In this document: piece after piece, positions 29,063 to 39,662 of the stretch
Numbering within the stretch: position 1 is the stretch's first letter
Layout: the number at the start of each line of letters is the position of its first letter
Source: Novosphingobium sp.
Lineage (GTDB): Bacteria; Pseudomonadota; Alphaproteobacteria; Sphingomonadales; Sphingomonadaceae
Direction of reading: 5' to 3'
Assembly (NCBI RefSeq): GCF_024642085.1
Contig: NZ_JAHEBV010000005.1
Coordinates: 62,001-126,000 of the forward strand
DNA length: 64,000 bases
Position numbers and translations under genes: made by a program
Notes under the pieces: model-generated
What the model was told of the DNA's origin: nothing
What the model saw: only the letters and a program-made list of their open reading frames with translations
Databases searched by the model: none

Positions 29063-29784
29063 GCGAAGCCTTCCGTGTCCTTGGCACGCCCCGCTTTGGC
29101 GGCATCCTGGTGGTTTCCGATCACGCCAGCAATCATGTGCCGGGTGACATCGATCTGGGCATCGATTCAAAACTGCTGGACCAGCATATCGCCGTCGACA
29201 TCGGGGTTGGCGCGGTTGGTGCGTTGATGGCCCAGCGCCCGGGGATTGCCGCGTTTCAGGCCGGAGCCAGCCGGCTGGTCTGCGACGTCAACCGCGAACC
29301 CCACGCTCCGGCGGTCATTCCCATCGCCAGCGACGGTCACACCATTCCCGGAAACGCGCTGGATCACACAGCGCACATGGCGCGGTTGCTGCGCTTTCAT
29401 GTGCCGTATCACGCAGGCCTTGGACAACTGCTGGACAGCGCACCGCCTGCGCTGATCCTGTCGCTGCACAGTTTCACCCCGCACCTGGCGTCCAGCTTTG
29501 AACTGCGTCCCTGGCACGTCGGTGTGCTGTATAACGAAGATGACCGCGCGGCACGGATCGCGATGCCGCTATTAGAAGCGCAAGGGCTGGTGGTGGGCGA
29601 TCAGCAGCCCTATTCGGGCAAGCTGCTTAACTACACCATGAACCGCCATGCTGAGGCGGACGGGCGGCCCTATCTGGGCGTTGAGATCCGCCAGGACCAG
29701 ATCACTGACACCGCAGGGCAGGCGGTATGGGCCGACCGTCTGTGGGCGCTTTGCAATCAAGTGGCGTTGAAGCTGGGGGAATAA
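29059..29784 (+). CDS. N-formylglutamate amidohydrolase family protein
   Basis: A 241-residue hydrolase of the family that releases formate from N-formylglutamate, the last step of one histidine-degradation route. The conserved blocks are VSDHASNHVP, RLVCDVNREPHAP and LSLHSFTP. The start ATG 29059 overlaps the ispE stop. No other hut gene is nearby, so its substrate may be another N-acyl amino acid. Confidence 0.88.
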   Translation: MSEAFRVLGTPRFGGILVVSDHASNHVPGDIDLGIDSKLLDQHIAVDIGVGAVGALMAQRPGIAAFQAGASRLVCDVNREPHAPAVIPIASDGHTIPGNALDHTAHMARLLRFHVPYHAGLGQLLDSAPPALILSLHSFTPHLASSFELRPWHVGVLYNEDDRAARIAMPLLEAQGLVVGDQQPYSGKLLNYTMNRHAEADGRPYLGVEIRQDQITDTAGQAVWADRLWALCNQVALKLGE

Positions 29785-29831
29785 GGGTCTAGGGCGCAGG
29801 AAACGCCACTACTCTTGAAAGAATCTGTCCC

Positions 29832-31685
29832 ATGCCCGTCTATCGTTCGCGCACTTCCACCCATGGCCGCAACATGGCTGGCGCGCGCGGACTGTGGCGG
29901 GCAACGGGGATGAAGGACGGCGATTTCGGCAAGCCGATCATCGCGGTGGTCAACAGCTTCACCCAGTTTGTCCCGGGCCACGTTCACCTCAAGGATCTGG
30001 GCCAGATGGTTGCCCGCGAGATTGAGGCGTCGGGCGGCGTCGCCAAGGAGTTCAACACCATCGCGGTCGATGACGGGATCGCGATGGGCCACGACGGCAT
30101 GCTTTATTCGCTGCCCAGCCGCGATCTGATCGCCGACAGCGTCGAATATATGGTCAACGCGCACTGCGCTGATGCGATGGTGTGCATTTCCAACTGCGAC
30201 AAGATCACGCCGGGTATGCTTATGGCGGCGATGCGGATCAACATTCCGGCGGTGTTCGTTTCGGGCGGACCGATGGAAGCGGGCAAGGTGGTGCTGCGCG
30301 GCAAGGAAGTGGCGCTCGACCTGGTCGATGCGATGGTCGCTGCGGCGGACGAAAAATACACCGACGAGGAGGTCGAAACGATCGAGCGTTCGGCCTGCCC
30401 GACCTGCGGATCGTGCAGCGGCATGTTTACTGCCAATTCGATGAATTGCCTGACCGAGGCGCTGGGCCTGTCGCTGCCGGGCAACGGATCGCAGCTGGCC
30501 ACGCACAGCGACCGCAAGGAGCTGTTCCTGCGCGCGGGCCGCGTCGCGGTAGAGCTGTGTCAGCGCTATTATGTCGAAGAGGATGAGAGCGTCCTGCCGC
30601 GCAATGTCGCCAGTTTCCAGGCGTTTGAAAATGCGATGAGCCTGGATATCGCGATGGGCGGATCGACCAACACTGTGCTTCACCTGCTTGCCGCCGCGCA
30701 CGAAGCTGGGATCGATTTCACCATGGCGGATATCGATCGGCTGAGCCGCAAGGTGCCGTGCCTCAGCAAAGTCGCCCCGGCCAAAAGCGACGTTCATATG
30801 GAAGACGTTCACCGCGCTGGCGGGATCATGGCGATACTCGGCGAACTTGACCGTGCCGGCCTGCTGCACACCGATCTGCCGACCGTGCACAGCCCCACGC
30901 TGGGCCATGCGATCAATCACTGGGACATCAGCCGGACCAACGATCCCGATGTCCAGACCTTCTTCAAGGCGGCACCGGGCGGTGTGCCGACCCAGACGGC
31001 GTTCAGCCAGTCGCGCCGCTGGGACGCGCTTGATTTTGATCGCGAACACGGCGTGATCCGCAGCGCCCAGCACGCCTTCAGCAAGGATGGCGGGCTCGCC
31101 GTGCTGTATGGCAACATCGCGCGTGACGGCTGCATTGTAAAAACCGCCGGTGTCGATGAAAGCATTCTGAAGTTTGCAGGCCCTGCCAAGGTGTTTGAAA
31201 GCCAGGACGCGGCCGTGGCCGGAATCCTGACCGGCCAGGTGGTCAACGGCGATGTGGTGGTCATCCGTTATGAAGGGCCCAAGGGCGGGCCCGGCATGCA
31301 GGAAATGCTCTACCCCACCAGCTATCTCAAATCGAAGGGCATGGGCGCGGCCTGCGCGTTGTTGACCGATGGGCGATTTTCGGGCGGGACCTCGGGCCTG
31401 TCGATTGGCCACGTTTCGCCCGAAGCGGCAGAGGGCGGCGAGATCGGGCTGGTTCAGCCGGGCGACCGGATCGAGATCGATATTCCCGGGCGCACAATCC
31501 ACCTTGACGTATCGGACAGCGAGCTCGCCAGCCGCCGCGCTGCGCAGGACGAAGCCGGCTGGCAGCCGGCCAAGCCGCGCCCGCGCAAGGTGTCGGTGGC
31601 TTTGCAGGCCTATGCCGCGATGACGACGAGCGCCGCGCGCGGTGCCGTGCGCGATCTGTCGCAGTTGACGGAGAAAAAGCGGTGA
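29832..31685 (+). CDS. ilvD: Dihydroxy-acid dehydratase
   Basis: A 617-residue iron-sulfur dehydratase of branched-chain amino-acid synthesis (2,3-dihydroxy-isovalerate to 2-ketoisovalerate). Cluster ligands are in NCDKITPGM and [18 protein letters not shown], and the substrate region [20 protein letters not shown] is intact. The length is that of the long form found in enterobacteria and many alphaproteobacteria. Its stop overlaps the GTG start of the small lipoprotein gene. Confidence 0.97.
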   Translation: MPVYRSRTSTHGRNMAGARGLWRATGMKDGDFGKPIIAVVNSFTQFVPGHVHLKDLGQMVAREIEASGGVAKEFNTIAVDDGIAMGHDGMLYSLPSRDLIADSVEYMVNAHCADAMVCISNCDKITPGMLMAAMRINIPAVFVSGGPMEAGKVVLRGKEVALDLVDAMVAAADEKYTDEEVETIERSACPTCGSCSGMFTANSMNCLTEALGLSLPGNGSQLATHSDRKELFLRAGRVAVELCQRYYVEEDESVLPRNVASFQAFENAMSLDIAMGGSTNTVLHLLAAAHEAGIDFTMADIDRLSRKVPCLSKVAPAKSDVHMEDVHRAGGIMAILGELDRAGLLHTDLPTVHSPTLGHAINHWDISRTNDPDVQTFFKAAPGGVPTQTAFSQSRRWDALDFDREHGVIRSAQHAFSKDGGLAVLYGNIARDGCIVKTAGVDESILKFAGPAKVFESQDAAVAGILTGQVVNGDVVVIRYEGPKGGPGMQEMLYPTSYLKSKGMGAACALLTDGRFSGGTSGLSIGHVSPEAAEGGEIGLVQPGDRIEIDIPGRTIHLDVSDSELASRRAAQDEAGWQPAKPRPRKVSVALQAYAAMTTSAARGAVRDLSQLTEKKR

Positions 31686-32026
31686 GAGCCGCGCGCGGCC
31701 TCCTGGTCGCCGCTCTGCTTGCAGGCTGTTCCGAGACGCAAGCAGCCGACGATGGCGAAGTAATCACCTGCGCGCTGGGCGGGTCCGGCGAGTTCAAGCC
31801 TGCTTGCCGGCTGGAACGGACAGTGATCGATTCGCAATCCGTCTTCGTCGTGCGCCACCCCGATGGTGCCTTTCGCCGACTGGTAGTAACCGCAGACGGC
31901 CAGCATCTTGACGCGGCAGACGGCGCGGATGCCAGCCAGTCCGCGCTGAAGGGCGACCGCTTCGAAGTGATCCTGGGCGGTGACAAATACGTCATTCCGG
32001 TCAAGGCTGATGCCAGGTCCCAGTGA
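31682..32026 (+). CDS. Small predicted lipoprotein of unknown function
   Basis: A 114-residue protein from GTG 31682, overlapping the ilvD stop by 4 bases. The N-terminus [18 protein letters not shown] ends in a lipobox (LAGC), so it is likely lipid-anchored. The rest is a soluble, probably beta-rich domain with two cysteines ([20 protein letters not shown]) that could form a disulfide. I do not recognise the family. Its last 17 bases overlap the start of nnrDE. Confidence 0.75.
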   Translation: MRAARGLLVAALLAGCSETQAADDGEVITCALGGSGEFKPACRLERTVIDSQSVFVVRHPDGAFRRLVVTADGQHLDAADGADASQSALKGDRFEVILGGDKYVIPVKADARSQ

Positions 32027-33422
32027 CCCGGTCCTGACTGCCGCGCAGATGCGCGAGGCAGAACACACGCTTATCGCAGGTGGAACCAGCGTTGACGCGC
32101 TTATGTTGGCTGCCGGGCAGGGCGCTGCCGACTATGTCTGGCGGATTGCTGCCGGACGTCCGGTGACGGTGCTGTGCGGCCCCGGCAACAACGGCGGCGA
32201 TGGCTATGTTATTGCCGAAACGATTCGCCAGCGCGGCGGCGACGTGGCGGTAGTGGCAGCGCGCGATCCCGTAACCAGTGCTGCCCGAAACGCCTGCGCG
32301 GCTTATGGGGGGGCGATACTTAGCTCGCCGGACGAACGGCACGGGGGTGTATTTGTCGATTGCCTGTTCGGCACGGGGCTTGACCGTCCGCTGGGGGTTG
32401 ACGATCTGGGCCTGCTGCGCGGCCTTGCTGCAGCCCACGCGCTAAGCATAGCAGTCGATTTGCCCAGCGGTGTCGATAGCGACAGCGGCGCGGCGCTTAA
32501 CGCTGAATTGCCTGCCTATGATCTTACCATCGCGCTGGGCGCGTGGAAGCCCGCCCATTTCCTGATGCCAGCAGCCTTCGCAATGGGCGCTCTGCGTTTG
32601 GTGCCCATCGGCATCAGCGCGCACGGCCGCGCGGCTTTTCGCGTTGCCCGGCCGCACCTGTCGGCCCCTGCTCATGGCGTGCACAAATACACCCGCGGCC
32701 TGCTCGGCGTCATTGGCGGGGCCATGCCGGGAGCCGCGCTCCTTGCGGCCTGCGCGGCGCAGCACAGCGGCGCTGGCTACATCAAAATGCTTGCCGGATG
32801 CGGCTCGCACGCATCGTATCGCGTGCCTGCGGATCTGGTTGTCGACGCACGCGCTTTAGCTGACGCGCTGACCGATGCCCGCCTTGCTGCGCTGCTGGTC
32901 GGGCCGGGGCTTGGCCGTGACAGCCGAGCGGGTGAGCAACTGGCGCAGATTTTGTCTGTTCCAACGGCCGCGGTTCTTGATGCAGACGCTTTGGTTCTGC
33001 TTGAACCTGGCTTGTTGTCCGGCCGCACCGCACCGTTGATAGTCACGCCGCACGAGGGCGAGCTGAGCGCTCTTGAACGGGCGTTTGGCCTGGCCAGAAA
33101 TGGCAGCAAGCCAGACCGCGCCGGTGCGCTGGCCGTTGCACTTAGCGCCGTCGTCGTCGCCAAAGGAGCGGACACGGTCATTGCCGCACCCGATGGTCAT
33201 TTGGCTTTTGCGTCACCAGCATCGTCGTGGCTGTCCACTGCTGGCACGGGCGATGTCCTGGCCGGGATTATCGCCAGCCGCCTCGCCGCGGGGGCCGGAC
33301 CATTTGCGGCGGCCTGCGATGGCCTTTGGCTGCACGGTGAGGCGGCGCGGCTGTGCGGACCGGCCTTTACCGCCGGGCAGCTTGCTCAAAGCGTGCAAGC
33401 CGCCTACGCGGCCTGCCTGTGA
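32010..33422 (+). CDS. nnrDE: Bifunctional NAD(P)H-hydrate epimerase/dehydratase
   Basis: A 470-residue fusion that repairs hydrated NAD(P)H. The N-terminal YjeF_N epimerase domain (about 1-215) carries VLCGPGNNGGDGYV and VDLPSGVDSDSG; the C-terminal ADP-dependent dehydratase (about 225-465) carries VTPHEGELSAL and STAGTGDVLAGII. The start ATG 32010 was chosen because the epimerase domain (LTAAQMREAE) begins just after it. It overlaps its neighbours on both sides. Confidence 0.94.
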   Translation: MPGPSDPVLTAAQMREAEHTLIAGGTSVDALMLAAGQGAADYVWRIAAGRPVTVLCGPGNNGGDGYVIAETIRQRGGDVAVVAARDPVTSAARNACAAYGGAILSSPDERHGGVFVDCLFGTGLDRPLGVDDLGLLRGLAAAHALSIAVDLPSGVDSDSGAALNAELPAYDLTIALGAWKPAHFLMPAAFAMGALRLVPIGISAHGRAAFRVARPHLSAPAHGVHKYTRGLLGVIGGAMPGAALLAACAAQHSGAGYIKMLAGCGSHASYRVPADLVVDARALADALTDARLAALLVGPGLGRDSRAGEQLAQILSVPTAAVLDADALVLLEPGLLSGRTAPLIVTPHEGELSALERAFGLARNGSKPDRAGALAVALSAVVVAKGADTVIAAPDGHLAFASPASSWLSTAGTGDVLAGIIASRLAAGAGPFAAACDGLWLHGEAARLCGPAFTAGQLAQSVQAAYAACL

Positions 33423-34657
33423 GCGAAACCCCCGAACAAATCATCCGCATCGCCGCCAAGGGTGACGGCGTTACCGCCTCGGGCCGCTTCGCCTGGGGTG
33501 CAGCGCCGGGCGACACGCTGCTGCCGGATGGCACCCTGATACCTGGGCCGCACCACGTTACCCCGCCGTGCCGCCATTTTGGCCGCTGCGGCGGATGTCA
33601 GCTGCAGCAACTGGACGAAGAAAGCCTGGCTGATTTCGTCGCAGCGCGGGTCAGCAATGCCTCCGCCTCGCAGGAATTGGGCGCGGAAGTGGTAACGCCG
33701 CCGCATCTTTCCCCGCCGCGCAGCCGCCGCCGCGCGTCGCTGCGCGCAGAAAGCGCGCAGGGCCGGGTGGTGATCGGCTACCGCGAAGCAAAGTCGCATC
33801 GGCTGGTGGAGATTACCGAATGCTGGGTGCTCGATCCCGCCATCGTCGCAGTACTTCCGGCGCTGCGCAAGCTGCTGATCGCGGTGAGTGCGGGCCGGGG
33901 CGGGGGCAAAGGTAAACACAGCCACGCCAAACTGGCCGCCGATGTGGAGATCACCTGCACCGATCAAGGCCTCGACATTGGCGTCAAGGGCCTGACCGCC
34001 GAAGGCCTGGCTGCGACCGAGGCGCTGCTCGATTTCGCCCGTGATCACGCGCTGGCTCGGCTGACCCTCGATCAGGGTTATGGCGGCGAAACGGTGTGGG
34101 AGCCGGAACCGGCCACCGTCACGCTGGGCGGGGTAGCCGTAACGCTGCCGCCGGGTTCGTTCCTCCAGGCTACCCGCGACGGCGAAGCGGCGCTGGTTGA
34201 TGCTGCGCGCGAATGGCTTAGCGGTTGCGCCGCAGTGGCGGATCTGTTCGCCGGGCTGGGCACTTTCGCCTTCGCGCTTGCCGGGCCGCATACCAAGGTA
34301 TTGGCGGTAGAGGCAGCGCGCGATGCAAGCAACGCGTGCAAGGCGGCGGCGGCACGGGTTCAGGCCCCGGTCACCGCGCTGCACCGCGACCTGTTCCGCA
34401 ATCCCTTGATGCCGGAAGAACTGAACCGCTTTGGCGGCGTCGTGATCGACCCGCCCCGCGCCGGTGCGCGCGATCAGATCGAACGGATCGCCGCCAGCGC
34501 GGTGCCGCGCGTAGTCTATATCAGCTGCAATCCGTCAAGCTGGGCGCGCGATGCCGCGCTGCTGATCGAGGCCGGTTATCGCCTGGCCGAACTGCGTCCC
34601 GTCGGCCAGTTCCGCTGGTCAACCCACGTCGAACTGGCAAGCCTGTTCGTGCGTTAG
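33419..34657 (+). CDS. Class I SAM-dependent RNA (uracil-5-) methyltransferase, RumA/TrmA type
   Basis: A 412-residue RNA m5U methyltransferase from GTG 33419, which overlaps the nnrDE stop. Cluster ligands are C51, C57, C60 ([10 protein letters not shown]) and C135; the SAM motif is [13 protein letters not shown]; the catalytic nucleophile is C370 in ISCNPSSW. An N-terminal TRAM-like domain is short. The iron-sulfur motif favours a 23S rRNA enzyme (RumA/RlmD-like) over TrmA. Its last 4 bases overlap the converging pseudouridine synthase gene. Confidence 0.9.
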   Translation: MSETPEQIIRIAAKGDGVTASGRFAWGAAPGDTLLPDGTLIPGPHHVTPPCRHFGRCGGCQLQQLDEESLADFVAARVSNASASQELGAEVVTPPHLSPPRSRRRASLRAESAQGRVVIGYREAKSHRLVEITECWVLDPAIVAVLPALRKLLIAVSAGRGGGKGKHSHAKLAADVEITCTDQGLDIGVKGLTAEGLAATEALLDFARDHALARLTLDQGYGGETVWEPEPATVTLGGVAVTLPPGSFLQATRDGEAALVDAAREWLSGCAAVADLFAGLGTFAFALAGPHTKVLAVEAARDASNACKAAAARVQAPVTALHRDLFRNPLMPEELNRFGGVVIDPPRAGARDQIERIAASAVPRVVYISCNPSSWARDAALLIEAGYRLAELRPVGQFRWSTHVELASLFVR

Positions 34658-35196
34658 ACCGCAACCTCGCGCCATTCACCCGGCGCCAGACCGGTTAGCG
34701 ACCAATCCCCGACCTGCCATCGTACGAGCCGCAAAGTTGGCAAGCCGACTGCTGCGGTCATCCGGCGGACCTGGCGGTTCTTGCCTTCGCGGATGGACAG
34801 CCGGATCCAGCTGTCCGGCACAGTCTTGCGGAACCGCACCGGTGGATCGCGGGGCCACAGATCGGGCGGGGACACGGCTTCGGCTTCGGCTGGCCGGGTC
34901 AGGCCGTCCTTAAGCTGCACCCCTTGGCGCAGGGCATCGAGTGCGGCTTCATCAGGCTGGCCTTCGACCTGCACCAGATAGGTTTTGGTCAGCTTGAAGC
35001 GGGGATCGGCAATCCGGGCCTGGAGTTGACCGTCGTCGGTTAGCAGCAGCAGCCCTTCGCTATCCGTGTCGAGCCGGCCGGCCGGATATACGCCCGGCAT
35101 CGCTATATAGCGCGCCAGCGTCGGCTTGTCCGAGCCATCGGCGCTGAACTGGCACAGCACGCCATGGGGTTTGTTGAACAGGATCAGGCGGGGCAT
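34654..35196 (-). CDS. rluE: RsuA/RluE-family rRNA pseudouridine synthase
   Basis: A 180-residue enzyme that isomerises a uridine in 23S rRNA. The active-site block is [15 protein letters not shown] with catalytic D43, and [21 protein letters not shown] closes the fold. It has no S4 domain, and with the short N-terminus ([16 protein letters not shown]) this matches RluE rather than RsuA/RluB. The ATG at 35196 was chosen for the family N-terminus. Upstream lies an unusual 766-base region without a clear gene. Confidence 0.9.
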   Translation of the reverse strand: MPRLILFNKPHGVLCQFSADGSDKPTLARYIAMPGVYPAGRLDTDSEGLLLLTDDGQLQARIADPRFKLTKTYLVQVEGQPDEAALDALRQGVQLKDGLTRPAEAEAVSPPDLWPRDPPVRFRKTVPDSWIRLSIREGKNRQVRRMTAAVGLPTLRLVRWQVGDWSLTGLAPGEWREVAV

Positions 35197-35222
35197 GGCG
35201 ACGCCATAAAGCCTGCCCGCGA

Positions 35223-35447
35223 TCAAAAGCAAATGGGGCCGGTGTTTCCACCAGCCCCACGCTCGCCGTATCGGCTTTCGAATGATTTTGGGCGATCGCT
35301 GTTACCCGTCCTTACCTGCCTGCCGCGGTGATGCTTTGCTGAGCACCTCGCGTGCCATCGCACCGTGAGTGCCACTGCATCGTGATGCTCATCGCATCGG
35401 GCTGGCCGTTTGGACCGGTGGTTCCCGAAGGAACCGGCTTTCATCAC
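35223..35447 (-). CDS. Possible small basic protein upstream of rluE (doubtful)
   Basis: An open frame of up to 74 codons on the minus strand that ends 27 bases before the rluE start. Its N-terminal part is strongly basic ([15 protein letters not shown]) and it ends [13 protein letters not shown], which looks more protein-like than the middle. I do not recognise it. The UUCG hairpin falls within its first codons. It may equally be a chance frame across a structured RNA. Confidence 0.25.
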   Translation of the reverse strand: MMKAGSFGNHRSKRPARCDEHHDAVALTVRWHARCSAKHHRGRQVRTGNSDRPKSFESRYGERGAGGNTGPICF

Positions 35448-35856
35448 CCGAACGTCCGTTCCGGCGTCCGGTCCCGTCAGGCGGTTGGCTCCGGTCCGGG
35501 GGACCCTTGCCGTACCACCTGGCGGTTCCGTGACCGCTTCGATGCTTTGCCGTTCCGGGTTCGGACGATGCGCAACGCGTGAAGCGCCACTTTCCTTCCG
35601 ATCCTTTTCCGACCGCCGTCAAAGCGACCTGCTGACTGCGCGCCACTCACTGCATCTGCGGTTCGCTGCACTTGATCCGAAGATCGCCTGCGGCGTGTTT
35701 TCCGACGCTGCTGCGGGCATCGCTGCCAGATCGCTACGTTATGTTTTCCCTTTCCGTTTCAGCGGTTTCCCGCATCATCTTCAAGTTCGGTTTCACCGTC
35801 TCGACAAAGCAAAGCTGCGCTTCAAAACCGAGTCGCACAAGCAAAAAATGACTCAG

Positions 35857-35865
35857 TTATCCACA
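35857..35865 (+). promoter_or_regulatory. Perfect DnaA-box match (TTATCCACA)
   Basis: The nonamer fits the DnaA consensus TTATNCACA exactly and is flanked by moderately AT-rich DNA. I find only one such box here, and no parAB, hemE or dnaA gene nearby, so it is not evidence of an origin. It could be a regulatory or chance site. Confidence 0.35.
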
Positions 35866-35934
35866 ATCCGCCGCTTAGCCAGTGGACAAGTCTGCGGATG
35901 ATCTTGTGCGCAGTTGAATCTGCTTTGCGGGAGC

Positions 35935-35962
35935 AATTTGATTCGCTTTCAAGCGACTCAAA

Positions 35963-35964
<2 letters not shown>
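35935..35964 (-). terminator. argG terminator hairpin
   Basis: A 14-base inverted repeat with one mismatch: AATTTGATTCGCTT at 35935-35948 and AAGCGACTCAAATT at 35951-35964, with two central bases. It starts within the argG stop codon on the minus strand and is followed by short A/T tracts. Position and strength suggest transcription ends here. Confidence 0.65.
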
Positions 35965-37177
<1,213 letters not shown>

Positions 37178-37305
37178 GGGCAGATTTCCGCTGTTAGATG
37201 TCTGGGTGCGTGCGCGCCACTAGGGCATGCGGGTAGGGGAGGCAAGCCGATGGCTGAAGCCAGACTTGGGCAGAAAACGTCCGCTATCTGTACCGCTGCG
37301 CCGGA

Positions 37306-38214
37306 TTACCGCCGCCGCGCAGTGCACAGCGCAACCAGCCTGGTGCGCTGATCGATCAGGATTGCGTGCTTCTGCAGGGCAAGGGCGCCGATAAGCAGTT
37401 CCGGAAATTGTTCCGATGCCCGCACTTCACCGCCATCCAGCCGGGCCTGACCGATCAGGATTGGACCGCCAAGGTGTCCGCGTTCGGTCTGGATCTTCGA
37501 GTTCATGAGGTCGCCAGCCGGGCCGGACAGCAGAGGCTCGCGGGAAATCTGCTGATAAAAGGCTTTCGGCATCACGAAGGAAACGTTGGCACCAGTGTCG
37601 AGATTGCCGGTAGCTGTGATGCCGTTGATCCTAACGGGCACACGGAAGGCCCTTTCGTAAGGGACCGCACCTGCCATTTCCGGGCGCAGTCCGCGTGCCC
37701 GTGTGAATGAGAGGGTGCGGTTCGGGTAATCGATGACGAGCAGGCCGCCCGCAAAAAATTCCCTGCCGAAGATCCCTGCGAACATCGCTTCAGGACGCAG
37801 CCGGCTGCGATAGTCGCGCGAAATGACGGCAATGTTTCGCCGTACCAAGCGCCCAATTTCTAACGTTCCGATTCTGACCTGATCTACATCCGATGTGCGC
37901 AATCCGTCCGTGCTTTGGGCACTTCCATCGGCTGGCAATTGCAGCTCGCGAGCCAAACTAGCATCGGCGCGGCCCATCCCGCTGGCTCCAGTATCGACGC
38001 CAAAGCGAAACGGGCCTGTGCCGTTAACACGCGCTTCGACGTAAATGCGACCATCAACTGTCGTAAACGGGACACGAACGAGCGCTGCTTTGTCGGGAAG
38101 GGCCATGCTGCAAGCACCCGCTACTACCAGGGCCTTCGCAGCTATCGCGGCGGGCTGAAGAAGCATCTGGGCGCCAACGACAAAAAGAATTGATTTGAAC
38201 ACCGATTTTCGCAC
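37306..38214 (-). CDS. Retropepsin-like aspartic protease, two-domain, exported
   Basis: A 302-residue protein with a hydrophobic N-terminus (about 8-27) and two copies of the aspartic-protease motif, D74-T-G-A-S and D206-T-G-A-N. Two DTG half-sites in one chain imply an internal dimer in place of the usual homodimer of retropepsins. It is probably periplasmic and its substrate is unknown. A TATAAT box lies at 38235-38240 on this strand, about 20 bases upstream of the start. The gene is flanked by argG and the second cyclopropane synthase without overlap. Confidence 0.85.
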   Translation of the reverse strand: MRKSVFKSILFVVGAQMLLQPAAIAAKALVVAGACSMALPDKAALVRVPFTTVDGRIYVEARVNGTGPFRFGVDTGASGMGRADASLARELQLPADGSAQSTDGLRTSDVDQVRIGTLEIGRLVRRNIAVISRDYRSRLRPEAMFAGIFGREFFAGGLLVIDYPNRTLSFTRARGLRPEMAGAVPYERAFRVPVRINGITATGNLDTGANVSFVMPKAFYQQISREPLLSGPAGDLMNSKIQTERGHLGGPILIGQARLDGGEVRASEQFPELLIGALALQKHAILIDQRTRLVALCTARRR

Positions 38215-38234
38215 ACCACGCTCCGCTATAGTGA

Positions 38235-38240
38235 ATTATA
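38235..38240 (-). promoter_or_regulatory. Candidate -10 box for the retropepsin-like gene
   Basis: TATAAT reads on the minus strand 21-26 bases upstream of the ATG at 38214. The nearest -35-like hexamer, TTGACT at 38265-38270, is about 24 bases away, too far for a standard sigma-70 spacer, so the promoter is only tentative. Confidence 0.35.
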
Positions 38241-38313
38241 ACGGTAATGCAGTCAGTGTGTGCCAGTCAATCAGCCGCATGCCTTGGCCCGCACAAATCC
38301 TGGCGTTGGTGAT

Positions 38314-39573
38314 TTATTCTGCCGCGTCGCGCTCCAGATGCCAGTGCGGGGCCGCTTCCAAGGCTGACAGGCGCGCCGCTTCGGCGCTGATGTAATCGCG
38401 GGTCATTGGTGCCGCAGTGCGGTTTTTCACGCTCTGGATGTGGAAGTTGACCATGCCGCCGGAACGAAAGCTCTGCTCGGCCCCGGCCAGATAGAACTGC
38501 CACATGCGAAACAGCCGGGCGTCATAAAGCGCAGTCATTTCCGCTTCGTGCAGCGTGGTGCGGCGGTACCATTCGGCCAGAGTGTGGGCATAGTGATAAC
38601 GCAGCACCTCCACATCCGCGACTTCCCAGCCAGTCCCCTCAAGCGCGGTGACCAGCTCGCTCATCGCCGGGATGTAGCCGCCGGGGAAAATATACTTGCG
38701 GGTCCATTTGTCGGTGGTGCCTGCGCCGCGGGTCCGCCCGATCGTATGGGTCAGCATGATGCCATCATCGGCCAGCAGGCTGTTTGTCTTGGCAAAGTAT
38801 TCGCGAAAGTGGAGGGCGCCCACGTGCTCGATCATGCCGACGCTGGTAATGCGATCGAAGGTTCCGGTCACATCGCGGTAATCGGTCAACTGAAACCGGA
38901 CCTTGTCGCCGACGCCGGCTGCGTCTGCGCGTTCCTGGGCGAACCTGATCTGATCCGGCGCAAGGCTGACACCCAGCACTTCCACTCCGAACCATTTGTT
39001 GAGGCTAAGCGCCAGACCGCCCCAGCCGCAGCCGATATCCAGCAGCCGCATGCCCGGTTGCAGTCGCAGTTTGGCGGCAATAAGCGCTTTCTTGTCAATC
39101 TGTGCGCGTTCCAGCGAATTGGCCGGATCGGTGAAATAGGCCATCGTGTACTGCCGGTCCTCATCCAGGAACAGCTCATAGAACTGGCGCGTCAGATCAT
39201 AGTGATGGACCACGTTCTTGCTGGCCTTGGCCCGCAGGTTAACCTGATCGGCCTTGAATGCCAGCCAATCGGCCGCGCGGCGCAGCGGGTTGGGCGCGCC
39301 CATGCCGCCGCCGCGGTTGGCATTGCGCATGACCAGCAGCACCATGTCGCGGATGTCGTGCGGGGCTTCAACCACCAGACGCCCGTCCATATAGGCTTCG
39401 CCCGCGCCGACCCGCGGATCGCGGGCAACATGCAGCGCGGCGCCCTTGTCTGTGAAGCGAATGCGTACCGGATCGGGGTTCTGCGCCTCACCATAAGTGT
39501 ATACCGTGCCGTCGTGGTCAGTAATGACCAGGCACCCTTCGCGGACCAGCGCGCTCAGCATCTTGTCGAGCAT
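38314..39573 (-). CDS. Cyclopropane-fatty-acyl-phospholipid synthase family protein, second copy
   Basis: A 419-residue SAM-dependent methyltransferase. It has HHYDLTRQFYELFLD, SAM motif I LLDIGCGWGGLAL, VGMIEHVG and YIFPGGYIPAMSEL, all typical of the family. The second ATG (39573) has AAGG at a better distance than the first (39579). It differs clearly from the copy at 9739-11022, which ends EGGFRGG where this ends RSGGMVNFHIQ. The two may act on different lipids or under different conditions. It is divergent from the S46 peptidase gene. Confidence 0.92.
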   Translation of the reverse strand: MLDKMLSALVREGCLVITDHDGTVYTYGEAQNPDPVRIRFTDKGAALHVARDPRVGAGEAYMDGRLVVEAPHDIRDMVLLVMRNANRGGGMGAPNPLRRAADWLAFKADQVNLRAKASKNVVHHYDLTRQFYELFLDEDRQYTMAYFTDPANSLERAQIDKKALIAAKLRLQPGMRLLDIGCGWGGLALSLNKWFGVEVLGVSLAPDQIRFAQERADAAGVGDKVRFQLTDYRDVTGTFDRITSVGMIEHVGALHFREYFAKTNSLLADDGIMLTHTIGRTRGAGTTDKWTRKYIFPGGYIPAMSELVTALEGTGWEVADVEVLRYHYAHTLAEWYRRTTLHEAEMTALYDARLFRMWQFYLAGAEQSFRSGGMVNFHIQSVKNRTAAPMTRDYISAEAARLSALEAAPHWHLERDAAE

Positions 39574-39662
39574 CCACATGGCCTTGAGACTAAGTTGTGC
39601 GCACCGTGTTGCAAGACCATTTTGCGGTTTCCTGGATCGCTTTGCTCTGGCAAGCTAAGTTC

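Larger units (their letters stand above)
35197..35962. other. 766-base region without a convincing gene, hairpin-rich
   Basis: This is the only gap over 300 bases. Short frames exist on both strands but are basic, low in complexity and lack ribosome sites, including a 163-codon plus-strand frame at 35410-35901. On the minus strand, near 35422-35437, there is a perfect GGTTCC-TTCG-GGAACC hairpin with a stable UUCG loop; nearby are GGTCC/GGACC arms (35490s) and GAACG/CGTTC arms (35450s). A perfect DnaA box (35857-35865) and the argG terminator hairpin lie at the right end. It could hold a structured RNA or a decayed gene. Confidence 0.6.

Noticed and set aside
29757..31502. Long minus-strand open frame (about 580 codons) across ilvD
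   Set aside because: It is antisense to a clear full-length ilvD and has no family features; such long shadows are common in high-GC DNA.
35410..35901. 163-codon plus-strand frame in the rluE upstream gap
   Set aside because: No ribosome site, no recognisable domain, odd Arg/Phe-rich composition; treated as a chance frame.
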